Shown here one piece after another: positions 33,887-45,689 of a stretch of 64,000 bases of DNA (within the stretch, counting starts at the first letter, position 1; the number at the start of each line of letters is the position of its first letter). Location: assembly GCA_964016875.1 (NCBI GenBank), contig OZ024729.1:22464494-22528493 (forward strand), written 5' to 3'. This DNA is from Fallopia convolvulus. Taxonomy: Eukaryota > Streptophyta > Magnoliopsida > Caryophyllales > Polygonaceae. Below the pieces are notes generated by a model that searched no databases, was not told the origin of the DNA, and saw only the letters and a program-made list of their open reading frames with translations. The translations under genes were made by a program, and so were the position numbers.

Positions 33887-35437
33887 TCATAGCTTGCATT
33901 TACGTAGTTTTTAGGATGCATATTTATGTTTATTTTGCTTGGTTTTAGCTTAGTTTAGTCTAGTTCTTAGGTTTTTAGGTTTTCTAGGAAATTCGGGTTT
34001 TGCGCTTGTTTTGTTCTGTTTTGCAGATCTTTAGGTAAACAAGCATGGACGAGACGGATATTAGATGATTATGTTGGAGTTTGATGAAGCTTAGAGTGGT
34101 GCAAGTGAAGTTTGGAAGAGCTAAGGCCCAAGAGCTTGTGGGATAAAAACGCTTAAATTCGGGTCATGCATTGGAGTTCTTGTTTTGACACCTCTATCTT
34201 GCAAAGCTTGTTTTGGGAGATATAGTGGTATTATGGAGCTTAATTTGTAATCATTGGAAAGCTAATTCAAAGATCTACAATTCATGTTTTTACTCCGAGT
34301 CCAAATTCCAACTCGAAGGGGGTCAAAACAACCTATGAAGTGTCACCTGAATGTTGAACCGAGGCCATGGCGCGGGCATAACATGATGTGGCGCGACCGC
34401 GATACTCTGGAGGGAGCCCGTGCACCTTGTTTTCACGTGGAGAAGTTGGGCCGACGAAATGGGCTTCGAGATGGGCTTTTATGATATAATTTCCGACGTG
34501 TTTGATGTATTTTTGGGGATAATAGATCTTAGGAAGTCTTGGGTATTTAAACATTGTCTTTGACCTTTTCTTAGAGGACTTGGAAGACAACTTGGAGGCT
34601 AGGGTTTCTAGAGAGGTTTTCTCAAGAGATCTTTGAATCTAATTTGTAAGTTTTCTTTTAATTTAATTATGCATTGCTAAAATCCATTGTGTTTGACTAG
34701 TTATTAAAATCATAGATAGCATATTATTATGAGTTTTGATTGATTCTCAACAAAATTCAACAAGTTTTATTCCCTATGCTTAATTGAATCAAAGTTATTC
34801 TAGGGTTTTGTTAGACTGGCCAACTAATAGAATTTCTAGGTTAATTTAAAACTAATCTGATTAATTCCCGTTTGAAATTGATTATATAAAGCAGCACCTA
34901 TAATTGTTTTGACTCGTTCAGGCTATTCAGTTGTAGAAGGGAATAAATCCACAAATAACTTGAATGACTGTTTGCTTCAAGTGGTTGTTTCTATCGATAC
35001 TTGACTCGTAAAGTTGTTGTTTAATTGAATCTAGAAGTTCTTCTAAGTTGTTAAATGATTAGGGTTGTTTAGATTGTTAGTTCTTTCAACTAATCCTGAA
35101 GTTTGGGTCATAATCCTTAGTAGGATCATAATCCACGATAGATTATTCAAGTGAAGTGAGAATCAAGAGAATCAATGATCAATAAGAATATATGATGGAT
35201 TTAACTAGTTGAACATATTTCTCTCATATTTTTATGATCATCTTTGCATTCATATTTAGATTTCATTTGCATATTAGAGTAGAAAGTCAATTATAAAACC
35301 CCCTACTTTGGTTACTTGGCATTTAAGTAAAACACACTTACACGAGTCTTTGTGGGATCGAACCTTACTTACCATTCTACTCAGTTTAGTTAAGTCATGA
35401 TTCTTTGATAGGTAAACGACTGAAAAATACCTCATCA
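33887..35437 (+). mobile_element. probable solo LTR of a Ty3/gypsy element
   Basis: The text has the make-up of an Athila-like LTR of about 1.5 kb, including a U5-type end with TTGTGGGATCGAACC shortly before CCTCATCA. GATGC lies on both sides (33,882-33,886 and 35,438-35,442), which would be the target duplication. The left terminus would then be TC rather than TG, so the boundary is provisional. No internal domain follows. Confidence 0.5.
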
Positions 35438-35442
35438 GATGC

Positions 35443-37073
35443 GATAGATCTAGGGTTTGCCGAGAGCTCAAACATGAGCTTCGATGAGCATAACGTCTGA
35501 TAAGCTGGTATGCCGATGAGCTGTGGTGTATTTCAGGGAGGTGTGGTGCAAATTCTGGCGCAGGTTCTTGATGGTGTCCAAAATGGTGAAGTAGGAAGTG
35601 GGCCCGGGACGCAAGGAATAAACAGATCCGACGAGACTCCCAAGGTGGATTCTGAGGCCCACATCTATACCCGTCTTTTATTTTAAACAAAATTCCTATC
35701 TCCGCGAGGTCTCTCGAAACCTCGGAGCGAGGTCTAAACCTCGTTTCCGACTCTCTGACACTCCCGCCTATCTGAACCACTCAGCTGTCGTCGTTCCCCC
35801 GAGCCAATCACTGGCTACCTCACCTCCGGACCAATCAGAGGCCTTGATCTCGGGCGTCCCACATCGAGTAAACACCAAAACCCGGCTCCTCAACTCTCTA
35901 TAAATAGAGGAGAACCTCGTAGGTGGCAGAGGGTCGAAAAACATCTTGAACTCAAGAATTATCTTGCTCGTTGAAGATCGACGTGTTGAAACATCGTCAA
36001 AAGACCTCGCTATAGACAAGTGGAGTCCACAAAAAGACTTCAAGTCACACAGAGAGCTTTCGCTCACACCAAGGACCTCACTGCATCATCTCGCAAACCA
36101 TCATCACCACACTCACACTCGAAGCTAAACCTCGCTACCGGAGTCCATCAAGTGGCCTGCGGGTAGTAGAATCTCATAGTGATTAGGAGATCTTGAACCT
36201 TGTTAGATTGAGATCTCAAATACTCTTAGGAGGTCTAAGGTGTAAATCTCGTTTTGCTTGTAAACCTCGTTGGCTTGTAGACCTCGTAGCTTGTAACCTC
36301 GTTGTGATAAGAACTATAAATAAAAAGCAAGTGTTTGCACAATCGATTAAAAGAATCTCGTTTCTTGTCTTCTAGCGACGGTTTATTTCGGGTTTCATCA
36401 CTGCTCCGTCTGTGGGAACCTCTTCATCCTAAGCAGTTTCTCGACTTATGCAAACCTTGGCTTGGATCCCCTCAAAATGGCTTGCCCAAACAATTTCTTC
36501 CCCCAACATCCCGATAACATGCCCGAAACCACACAGTGGATGGGCGCGGGACCTCCGGCCTGTCCGTTCGTGATCCCCCCGGGTTGGACGTACACCGCCA
36601 CACAAAATCTCTACCCATTCCAAGGGTACGAGCCGGGTGGTGCACCTACGTCATTGTTCCCCCACCAGGCTAACCCTATTTCGAGTACGTACCTGCGTAT
36701 GTCCCTGGGCATGTGCCGGGATACGAGACTTCCACCAACGGCTCATCAACGGAGAGGCCTCCCCGGGACCCCATGCAGATCTCGCGGTCCCGCTCACGAC
36801 GTTCGAGAATGCAGGACACGGAGTTGTCCAAAACGGCGGGGAGTGCTATGCATCCCCTCAAATCAAGGCCAACCACGCCGATGCACCCACTAAAATCGAG
36901 GTTGCGCCGCCAGCCCGTCGAGACCGGGTGCACCTCCCCCTTCGTGGACGAGATTCAGGGCGCGCCTATGCCCAAAGGTTTCCATTGGCCACAAATGGGA
37001 CTTTACGACGGCACGGCTGACCCAGAGGAGCACGTGAAGCACTTTGTTGTCCAAATGAATGTCAACTCCTACA
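35443..37073 (+). mobile_element. Tat-type Ty3/gypsy fragment: LTR and start of gag
   Basis: A TATAAATA box at about 35,899 and a string of ACCTCGT-like words precede an LTR end at about 36,400 (TTTCATCA). The next bases, CTCCGTCTGTGGGAA, resemble the TGGCGCCGTCTGTGGGAA site used by Tat-type elements. Gag begins at about 36,477. The element stops at 37,073, where Cassandra sequence takes over. The left LTR boundary is not defined. Confidence 0.6.
36477..37073 (+). pseudogene. gag: truncated Tat-type gag fragment
   Basis: The frame opens with MACPNNFFPQHPDNM and continues with a proline-rich region to about 36,690, then shifts. The second part (from about 36,713) has a serine/arginine-rich stretch followed by SPFVDEIQGAPMPKGF, WPQMGLYDG and DPEEHVKHF. 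These are the conserved words that start the gag core in Tat-type elements. The rest of gag and all of pol are missing because the sequence joins Cassandra DNA at 37,073. It would once have encoded the capsid precursor. Confidence 0.7.
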
Positions 37074-37493
37074 AATGGTATCAGAGCTGAATTCAGGCTA
37101 TGAGTAGTACCAGGATAGGTGACCTCTTGGGAAGTTCTTGGGTTGACATGGGATAGCGCTTCTAAGACCTCGGGCCTTACAAATGGTATCAGAGCCGAAT
37201 TCAGGCTATGAGTTGGCTTGGCCTGTAGGGCGGGCGCTCGACCTAGAGGGCGGTCCTTGGGCCTTGAAGAGGACGTCAAGTGCTTAAGTGGGGGAGATTG
37301 TAACATTTCGATGATTTATAAGAGATTGAGGTGCTACCCATGTCAACAAGAGCTCTTCCTTTTCTGGGTTCAAGTGAGGACAAAGAACTCAAAAGTTAAG
37401 CGTGTAGGGGGCGAGAGTAGTACCGGGATGGGTGACCTCCTGGGAAGTCCTCGGTTGGCATGGGATAGCGCTTCTAGGGCCTCGGGCCTTACA
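37074..37493 (+). mobile_element. Cassandra TRIM with 5S rRNA-like LTR, rearranged
   Basis: The 3' LTR (37,299-37,493, TGTAACATT to CCTTACA) carries a stretch matching the 3' half of plant 5S rRNA, including AGTTAAGCGTG, GCGAGAGTAGTAC and GGGTGACCTCCTGGG. A polypurine GTGGGGGAGA precedes it. A primer-binding site TGGTATCAGAGC (initiator-Met type) at 37,184 follows a truncated left LTR ending at 37,181. A second primer site at 37,076 lies left of that LTR piece, so two copies overlap. Cassandra encodes no protein. Confidence 0.88.
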
Positions 37494-39640
37494 CTAGTGT
37501 ACTAGCCTATATAATTCGTGGTTATTATGTTAGAAAATGAGTGAGCTGATATTGCATATTAAGAGAGGAAAAACCACGAGCTTATACTCCATATTTGTGA
37601 AAGAGAAAAGATAGAGTGACTCGTTCGTGGGATTCGATCGAGTGGTGAGTTCGGAGAGACGTAGGCTTGTTATACAGGTTGAGGGTTGTGGTTACTCGGT
37701 TCACAACGAGTTCTAGAGTGCTTTGGAAGTAGGTCTAGATCCAGGGTGTTCTTGTAAACAATCCAAAAGATCAATAAAGCAAGCTACGACTTTTAATCCT
37801 TCCAAGGGAGAACTTGGAACGGAGTGGTTTTCACACTTGATTGATTGAGTTCATCGATCAAGTGTTTCTACTATAAAATATTGGTGTGTCAAGTATGTCT
37901 TTTCTGTTAAATTAAATTTCCACTACGTATACACTCAGGTTGGTGACTTTGTCTAAGTCGACAACCTTGACCAGGTTGGCGACGTTGGCTAGGTCGACGA
38001 CCTAGAACTACTAACTATCCTACAAGAGCCCATGTTTCTACATCGGGACATAGGAGCCCACATGAATTTAAAATTGCAATCCAATGTATATATGTTTGGT
38101 CATTAAGGAAGATCGGTGCTAAAATGCACATAATTAAAACAACCAGAGAGGTTAGCCTATAGCCTACCGCTATTAGAAGTTTGGATTAAATCTATGTGCT
38201 TGAGTGCTTGTTGTTTGTTCATTTACTTTATTCTAAGTTTAGTAATTCATGGATAGGATGTGTGTGATGTGTTCTAAGAAAATTTTGACATAGGATTAAG
38301 TTCAGTGGATATTTAAAATTGTTCATTCACCTGAATAATAATCTCGACTTGAATGACAACTTGACTTATAAAATTTGGGGTCGATTTAGTTTACCCCGGT
38401 GGGCCGAATACATGTTGTACCAGGTTTTAACATGTCTCCGAGTGCACTCGAGGTGATTAGCCCATGATACTACAAAGAATGCTTTGAACGAAATTTGTTT
38501 ATTTGCTTTTAAAAGATTTTGATTTATACAATAGAGTTCAAGTAAATCTTCCGTTGTAGTTCGTAATATTTCTATTAAGATAGAAAACTGTTATTTGTAA
38601 AAGAAGGTTTTAAATACAAGTTGAGTTTGTTCAAAAAGTCTTCCGTTACTGCTTATTTATATTATTTAATACATGTCCTCACAGAATTTAAACTAGTGTA
38701 AACCCTTGGGCAGCTTCAGACTCTAAAGTATGAGGTCATTGGCGTTTACCATCTCCGAGGAAAATCATGGGTGTTATTAATTTCTTGATCATAGTAGTTA
38801 ATTTCATAACTTTAATTACAATTTGATGACATGGGCTGTCAATAAGATTCATACCATTTTATCAAAGAAGAAGCAATAAAATTAGAGAAAATTTAAGAAC
38901 GTACAAAAAGGACAAAATTCTCAGTTTACCATATGGGCATTTTATCGAACACATGATGAGCAATTAGAGAAGTATTGACCATTAGCATTTATTTTCAATC
39001 CAAAACTTCAAATTGCAATGCAAAACATACACAATATTTATATATTTGAGTAAAATCAACAAACATAGATGTAAAAAACACCAAAAACATGACTAGATAC
39101 ATGTAATTTGAAGAGTCCATCTCCCAAGTTTGAAAACCTCCTAAATGTGATATTAAAACAATTTAAAAGCAACCTATACCAAATTGTATGAAAAGAGAAC
39201 GAAAATTGGGGACAAAATCAGCAACAAAATTGATTGAGAATAGAAGAACGAAGGTGTAAACGAAAATAGAGAAAAATCGATTGAATTTGCTTGCAATAAG
39301 CCTACGTATGTATGAGGTAGAAGATAGGTTCAAGTAACATTTTTTTATTTTGACTGATAAGTACGAAAATAGCCCTAGATATTAAAAATATGAAAAGGAA
39401 GCACACTTCTTTATATCTATTGATTTCCCAAATCCAACGTTCTACATTTGCTCGCATTTTACACCGTAAGATTTGTTTACATTTAATCTCAACTTTATAA
39501 AATACGGAATAACATTTGAAAATGAAGCAAATAGTAAGCATTGCTTGAAATTTGGAAGGTAACAAATTAAAACAAATGTAAAAAACATTCATTAATATAT
39601 AGAGAGTGTTAATACTAAAATTGGAAAAAAGTTAAATTAA
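37494..39640. other. no recognised gene; LTR-like stretch with paired inverted repeats
   Basis: 37,494-38,030 reads like part of an LTR (AATAAAGCAAGC near 37,775) but has no partner in the window. It contains two consecutive inverted repeats: arms AGGTTGGTGACT/AGTCGACAACCT (37,937) and AGGTTGGCGAC/GTCGACGACCT (37,973), 36 bp apart. 38,030-39,640 is AT-rich and I see nothing further. Confidence 0.4.
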
Positions 39641-40029
39641 TATAATAAAGTAATGAAGATCATTGTTTCTCTTCCTGGCCTAATACATCAATGGAGATTC
39701 GGAGAAGCCTCAAATGGGATTTCTCCAATGCCTTCTCTCCTTGATTGTGAACATCTCTCATCTCTTGAGTGGTTTAATCTCAGCCTTTACAACAACCAAT
39801 CTCTTCAGCTATTATTTGCTAATCTATCTGGCTCTATCGCAAGGGAATTTAGAGAGCTCTCTACTCTTCAATCCCTTTATTTGAGCTTCAATTCTCTTCC
39901 TAGGTTTGTGTCATTGAACCTGGCATATAGTTCTTCACTTTTTGAAATTGTTTTAGGTCACAATTTGTTAAGTGGTTCCCTCTTCCCTTCCAATTTGGAT
40001 CGCCTTGCTTCTCTTATCCACCGATAAGG

Positions 40030-41206
40030 TGTGACGTTCTACTAAACATTTTCGGGAGTTGAATCAGTCTATTAATTTAGTCAAATGGTACTCCTAATAT
40101 TGTGGAGTAAGCTATTGTGATATTCAAGAGAGTGCCATGTATCTCGACCACTCTCTGCTAGTTATTATTCCTCTTTGTGTCTATAATACATTGTATTGAT
40201 AGTCAGATGATCATCAATAAAACAATTGCTTAATCTATCCTTTGTTATACGGTATTATAGGACAAACATTAAATATTTGTTCCTCTCTTTTTATCATACA
40301 CTGTGTTTGCTCCAAACACAAATCAACAACTTCTAGCCTTAGCCAATGACTCCTCCTCAAATCTCAATTTTCAGATTCCATCAATCAGTATAAGTGGACT
40401 ACAAACTTGTATCCACCCTTGTTGATCTTGCGTCTTGGCTCATCAGTCGTGGTGATCCCTTTCTTGATCCAAAGTTGTACTGATAGGTGGTTGGCTCTCT
40501 TTAGTACGCCACCATCAACCGTCCGAATATCGCTTATGTCGTTAATCGCGTATGCCAATACATGAATGCTCCAATTCATCATCATTGGCACCATTGTCTA
40601 CATTATAAACCCACCTCACCTACATCCCTACTTTCGTTTTCCAACACTAGATAGGTCTCAGATCTTGATGATAGCTTATCTCAATATGGATTTGCCATAT
40701 TCCATGGGCCGAATCTCATTAACTGGACATCTCGGAAACAAAGGGTTGTGGCACGTTCCAACACTAAAGCAAAGTATCGTTCGCTCACTTATACTGACTG
40801 ATGTGGATCAAACATATTACAATGGATTTTCACTTCATTTGGGATCAGGGGATCTTCGAATTAGCCATGTTTCATTACCAATTGGTTGATATATATGCCA
40901 AACCTTTCATTAAGGATCGAGTTTCTCAACTCAGAACCAAGCTTCAAGTTCATCTCGTTCTTGATCTTGTCGGGGGTGATAACATGTGATGTTTTGTTAC
41001 ACATTTTCAGGAGTTTAATTATTCTATTGATTCAGGCAAATTATGCTCCTAATATTTTGGAGTCATCTATTGTGATATTCAAGAGAATGCCATGTATCTC
41101 GACCACTCTATGTTAGTTGGTATTCCTCTTTGTGTATATAATACCTTGTACTAGTATTTAGGAGATCGTCAATAAAAGCAATTGATTCATCTATCCTTCA
41201 TTATAT
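40030..41206 (+). mobile_element. internally deleted copia element inside the TMKL1-like pseudogene
   Basis: Two LTRs of about 220 bp (40,030-40,249 and 40,985-41,206) share TGTGA, GTGATATTCAAGAGA, CCATGTATCTCGACCACTC and TCTATCCTT. The left one is followed by CGGTATTATAG, a decayed TGGTATCAGAG primer site. The 730-bp interior keeps only the end of pol: the copia RNase H tail with H-x-DFHFIWDQ, YAKPF and QLRTKLQVH, then a polypurine GGGGGTGATAACA beside the right LTR. Frames are broken. No clear target duplication. Confidence 0.8.
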
Positions 41207-41385
41207 CTTCCATGGAAATTCTCTAACTTGGTCTTTGCTTGACCTCTATTGCCCAATTTCACTTTTGAGAATTTGAAGATTCCTAATCTTGGTGAAAACA
41301 AGCTCTCTAGGATTTCCTTGAATTTGTAACAAGTTTTAGGAATATTCAAGAGCTCGACCTTAGTCATAATATCCTCAATGGTTGT

Positions 41386-43608
41386 TGTAACACTCCATTT
41401 TTACACCGGGGCTCTACTGAGTAGTAGACCACACATGGGTCCACACAAGCTAACCTAACAACAAGTTCATGCGGATCTTACAACTTGGTCACGATGAGAA
41501 AACAAAAAGAAAACATCCAGCATGTGATTTATAAACTCAAAGTATGTAAAACATACATGAATCCCAACAACATAACCTACAACACCACATGTGAACACTT
41601 CATAACATCTCACTACCATATCTTTACTAAAACCAAATATTATATAAAAAGATACAAAATAAGTAACCACCATTTCACCCAACCAAATCTCAACCCTAAT
41701 AACAAGGCCTTCAACAACTCATGCCATCATTCTACCGAGGTTCCATCATGGTTCCCAGGTCCTTACCTGAAACTGAAAAATTAGTCCCCGAGAAGTCATA
41801 CGGTACTAGTAAGATGTTTTAAAACTAATCAAGTTCCTAACACACACACATGCAAAGTCCACACGAATACAATACATATCAACTCTAAATCCATACCTAG
41901 CTTACAATTGATCACATATACACATATACATTCGGACATCACACAACCATACCTTCAAACATTCATACACTCACACATTCATACACATAAGTTCATATGA
42001 GGTAATGCAACCCTTCACTTAGCATTGCATCCTGTGGTGCTTCTCACCCTTACGCTCAGGTGTCGAGGCGCAACCTCCCACCCTTCATAAGATCTCAACA
42101 CTTCTAACCCTTGGTCAAGCCTCCACTAGAGCACTTGCCAAAAACATAGATAGCTTTTCTTTTGAAGGGGAACGATTCTCTGTCACATGAACCATATGTA
42201 GACATCACTTTCACGACGAGGTCTATGTACATGGTCGTGCTGAGAACGGTATGAGCATAGAGAAAATGTTTGAAAGCTTCACATACGATTAAAATACTTT
42301 GAAATCTGTTTACACACATATCACAATAAGTAAACACTTTTTCATAAAACAATCTGTTACGGACTAGTTCCCCAAAACCAATCCTACGAGCATGACACGA
42401 AGTCTAACAAGGATTGAATAGAAACTGAGCAAGCCGTAAACGACTTACATAGAATGAATTTCCAGCTATGGAAGTGAATCATGGACTTGGTTAACTATTC
42501 CTTAAAATAGTATAAGAATTCTATAAGCAATAGGAAATTTAGGCTTCGAGAATACGATAAAAATGGTTTTAAGATTCGGAATTGTTCCAACTCCCAAAAT
42601 AATGTAACCCAACAAAGGCCTAACACCAAATCTAGTTAACAGAAGAAACCCCTACTTAGACAACTATAAATCTAACATGAAGATTGAATTTAAAATGAAT
42701 TCCATCCTAAAAACAAGACCATGATTAACCATTTGATCAAATAACTAGAATTCTACAACCATAACCCCACACCCTTATTTACTACAATTTTCACTACACC
42801 ACACCCTTCATCCATGAACTGCCCAAACCACCACCTATAACTACTACGCCACCAAACTCTATGGCGTCAACCACCCTTTACTACCTTACCCAAAACTCAT
42901 AGCAACTCAACAATGATATACAATGAAGGAGGTACTCACTAAGATCAACATACCTCCACTTGATGACTTACAACAACAAGGGAACTTGACGATTTGACTA
43001 GCCGCTTACTACCACACCTAAGAGTGATGTTGGTGGCTTGATAACAAGGTAGTTCACCAAAAAATAAGGAAGAAATGAGAGCAAAGAGTGGTGGTTGCTT
43101 GGCCGGAAGAGAGGGGTGAAGGAGAAGACAAGAGAGTGACTTAAAGAGAGGCGTGAAAATGAAAGCAATGGTGGAACATCTCTTTATAAATCTAGCTCCT
43201 AGGAAAAAGTGCAAGTCTTCCAACATAAGATAAGGTCCAAGACTTAACCTTGATGTATTTGACTAAGGATGAGCCTAAAGACTTAAAGGATAAGGTCAAA
43301 CTAGCTTTCTTCAGTGCTAAGTGTTCACGGGATTAGATTGGCTTTTTAGATAACTTAGCCAACTAGGAAATCGTTATATTAAAATATCTTGGTAAAGTGA
43401 AGTCACTCGAGGTTACTTGCAAGCTAACCAATCTCAACACGTAGTTCGAAAAAACATAAAAATATAAAAATAGACCCGAGTATTACATGTATATAGGATT
43501 TTGGAAAAAACAAGATTACCCAATATTACTTACAAGCTAAGCAATCTAGTACGAATTTCGAGGAAGGTACAAATAAGAAAAAAATATCAAAATATTTCGG
43601 AATATTAT
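41386..43608. mobile_element. 2.2-kb repeat, probably a solo LTR, inside the pseudogene
   Basis: The block begins TGTAACACTCC and ends with ATATTATA. A related end (GAGTATTACA at 43,478) precedes the last 120 bp, which look like a tandem duplication of the LTR end. GTTGT on the left and GTTTT on the right could be a mutated 5-bp duplication. No coding capacity is visible. Its limits are supported mainly by the TMKL1-like sequence resuming on both sides. Confidence 0.5.
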
Positions 43609-43859
43609 AGTTTTTATCCTATGAGCATAACTAATTTGATGCTTGAAAAGTTGGACTATTCTTAAAATAACATTACTAGGTTGTAACCAAAATTTGGAGA
43701 AACTAAGTTTGGTGTGGAGGCATTTGAAGGAAACAATCCTGTTTATGTGGGTATCATTTAAGGAGTTGCAATAGAAATTCTAAATTAAGCTTTGAGGCTT
43801 TTGATGCATTTCTTCAGCCAAGGCATTTTTTGATGCAGAAACAAATTAGGGGCCTCCTA

Positions 43860-44370
43860 ACAAGAAGAAGACCGTCCTAGAGTATCCTTACAGATGAGGT
43901 TCCTAAAACCCACATCAACTACGAGCGGGATGGAGGAGACATGAAGAAATGAACCAGTAATTAAATCCAACACAGAATTGCACTCCCAATAGACGTGAGA
44001 AATGCTCCAACTCAAAAAATGGGCAAGGAATCACATGATGTCAGATATGATCAACTCAATATCCCGCGAGCAACGCTGGTCACCACGAACGACATTTACT
44101 AGCTACAAGTTATCACACCCTATCTGAATGCAGGTAACGCCATGTCGGGTGGCCTTAATGATTCCCTTCCGCAGGGTGATGGCCTCGATAGTATGGATGG
44201 ATTGGTAGCTTATGAGTCCTTTGTCGAAATGGATTGGTGTGCTAGAGTGGTCATGGAGAATGAAACCAACTGAGGAGATACCTTCTGAACACACTGCACC
44301 ATCAAAGTTGAGCTTTAAAAAGTTAGGTTTTGGGTTTCCCATTTTTCCATGGCCCACTTGCACCGATATG
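43860..44370 (-). pseudogene. LINE RNase H domain fragment
   Basis: A frame at 44,103-44,363 reads PKPNFLKLNFDGAVCSEG, GFILHDH and IEAITLRKGI, the start of the plant LINE RNase H fold with its first aspartate (NFDGA) and the helix glutamate (IEA). TRHGVTCIQIGCDN marks the next strand and aspartate. A stop follows, with only loose similarity downstream. It would have removed RNA from the hybrid after reverse transcription. Confidence 0.75.
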
Positions 44371-45689
44371 TTGGCCAGGCCGAGTCATAGGAAGGGACAT
44401 TAGGTTTACTAGCCATTTCCATTCAAGAGCTTGGGATCGGTAAAAAAACATATATGTTCTTTTGTGTGTTTAGTTTTTTCCCATTGTTGTTATGTAATCC
44501 TTTCTTGTTCTTGAAGTACTAGATGCACCACTAAGCATCATGAGGGGTTCCATTTTGTCCTTATTTGTCAAAGCTTTGATTTCATCTAAAATTTGGTGTT
44601 GTTTTTAATCACAAGATCAATCTGGTCAATAAACCGTGTTTTCTTAGGGTTTCTTGAATTTATTATTGCTTTAGTAGAAGGGCATTTTAGTAAAATATGT
44701 ACAATATCTTCATTAGTGTTATCACAAGCAACACAACCCTATGGAATAGAGATGTGGATCACTACTAGCTTGCTTTTTGTTGGGAGTCCATTTCAGGCTA
44801 CTTTCCACATGAAGTTCATCATTTTTGGTGGGATATTAAATTTCCTAATCCATTATTGGTTAACTTGTGATTCTGCTTTGTTATTGTGGATCCATTGCAT
44901 GGTAGAGTGTGTAGAATACCATCCATTTTGCTTGGTTGCCAATAAAACCTATCCGAGATTTTATTGATGCGTGTAATGATTTGGGAAATATGGGACACAT
45001 CATCGAGGTCCAAGACCCTGGATAATTTTCCAATATCCTTAGAGATGTCTTCACAGAGGTAGTTAACCACATGGTCCTCCTAGTTATTATTGTTTGCACC
45101 ATTGGTTTTTGGCAGCAAATCACCCTTACCAGTCCAATTATACTTCCAAAAACTAATGGTTTTTCCTTCATTGACTTGCCAAAGAAGACCCTTATTGAAG
45201 AGGTCTCGAAGGCTCATCAATTTAGACCATTGTCATGACACGTGTTGTTTTTTGTTATAATTTTAGAGTCTTTTGGTTTTGAGGTATTTTTTGTCACGGT
45301 TTTAAACTAGATATTCTCTGGTTCCGTGAGAAATTTTGCATAAGAGTTTCATTTGAAGAGCTTGGTTCATCTCTTCTGCCTTTGTAATTCCAACTCCCCT
45401 AAGAGCCAAGGGTCGATAAATCGAATTCCGGCTAATAAGAGGTTTATAGTTATTATCTTTTTTCCAAAAAAGTTTTTATTAATGTTATCAAGCTCTTTAA
45501 GTATTGCTTAGGGAAGTAGAAAAGATTGCTTAAGGTAGTTTGGTTGGGCTAAGAGGTTTGCTTGGATAAGAGTTTTACGACCCTCTTAGGATAAAGTGCT
45601 GACATTCCATTTGGATAATTGAGCTCTGGTTGTAAGGATAAGAGGTTCAATGGTGTTCTTTATTACTCTCCCATTGATGATGGGACATC

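Larger units (their letters stand above)
39653..43765 (+). pseudogene. TMKL1-like LRR receptor-kinase pseudogene, split by two insertions
   Basis: Three pieces in order: 39,653-40,027 (ANLSGSI, ELSTLQSLYLSFNSL, YSSSLFEIVLGHNLLSGSL, then LASLIH); about 41,213-41,385 (LGENKLS, NIQELDLSHNILNG in shifting frames); and about 43,609-43,765 (LMLEKLDYS, FGETKFGVEAFEGN). They follow the order of the ectodomain of the plant kinase-like protein TMKL1, a membrane-anchored LRR receptor-like pseudokinase. Piece 1 ends where the copia derivative begins, and piece 2 resumes after it. Piece 2 ends where the 2.2-kb repeat begins, and piece 3 resumes after that. The kinase part is not present. Frameshifts and stops show it is dead. 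Naming rests on recalled family motifs. Confidence 0.65.

Noticed and set aside
34284..34484. Short plus-strand frame in the solo LTR
   Set aside because: Within LTR sequence, no recognised motif, length expected by chance.
36462..37020. Three overlapping plus-strand frames in the gag region as separate genes
   Set aside because: They are one gag frame broken by a shift; conserved gag words appear in only one frame at a time.
37388..37455. 5S rRNA gene
   Set aside because: Only the 3' half matches, it lies in a terminal repeat with a polypurine tract and a Met-tRNA primer site; it is Cassandra LTR sequence.
39302..39592. 96-codon minus-strand frame upstream of the TMKL1-like pieces
   Set aside because: Low-complexity AT-rich sequence, no recognised domain.
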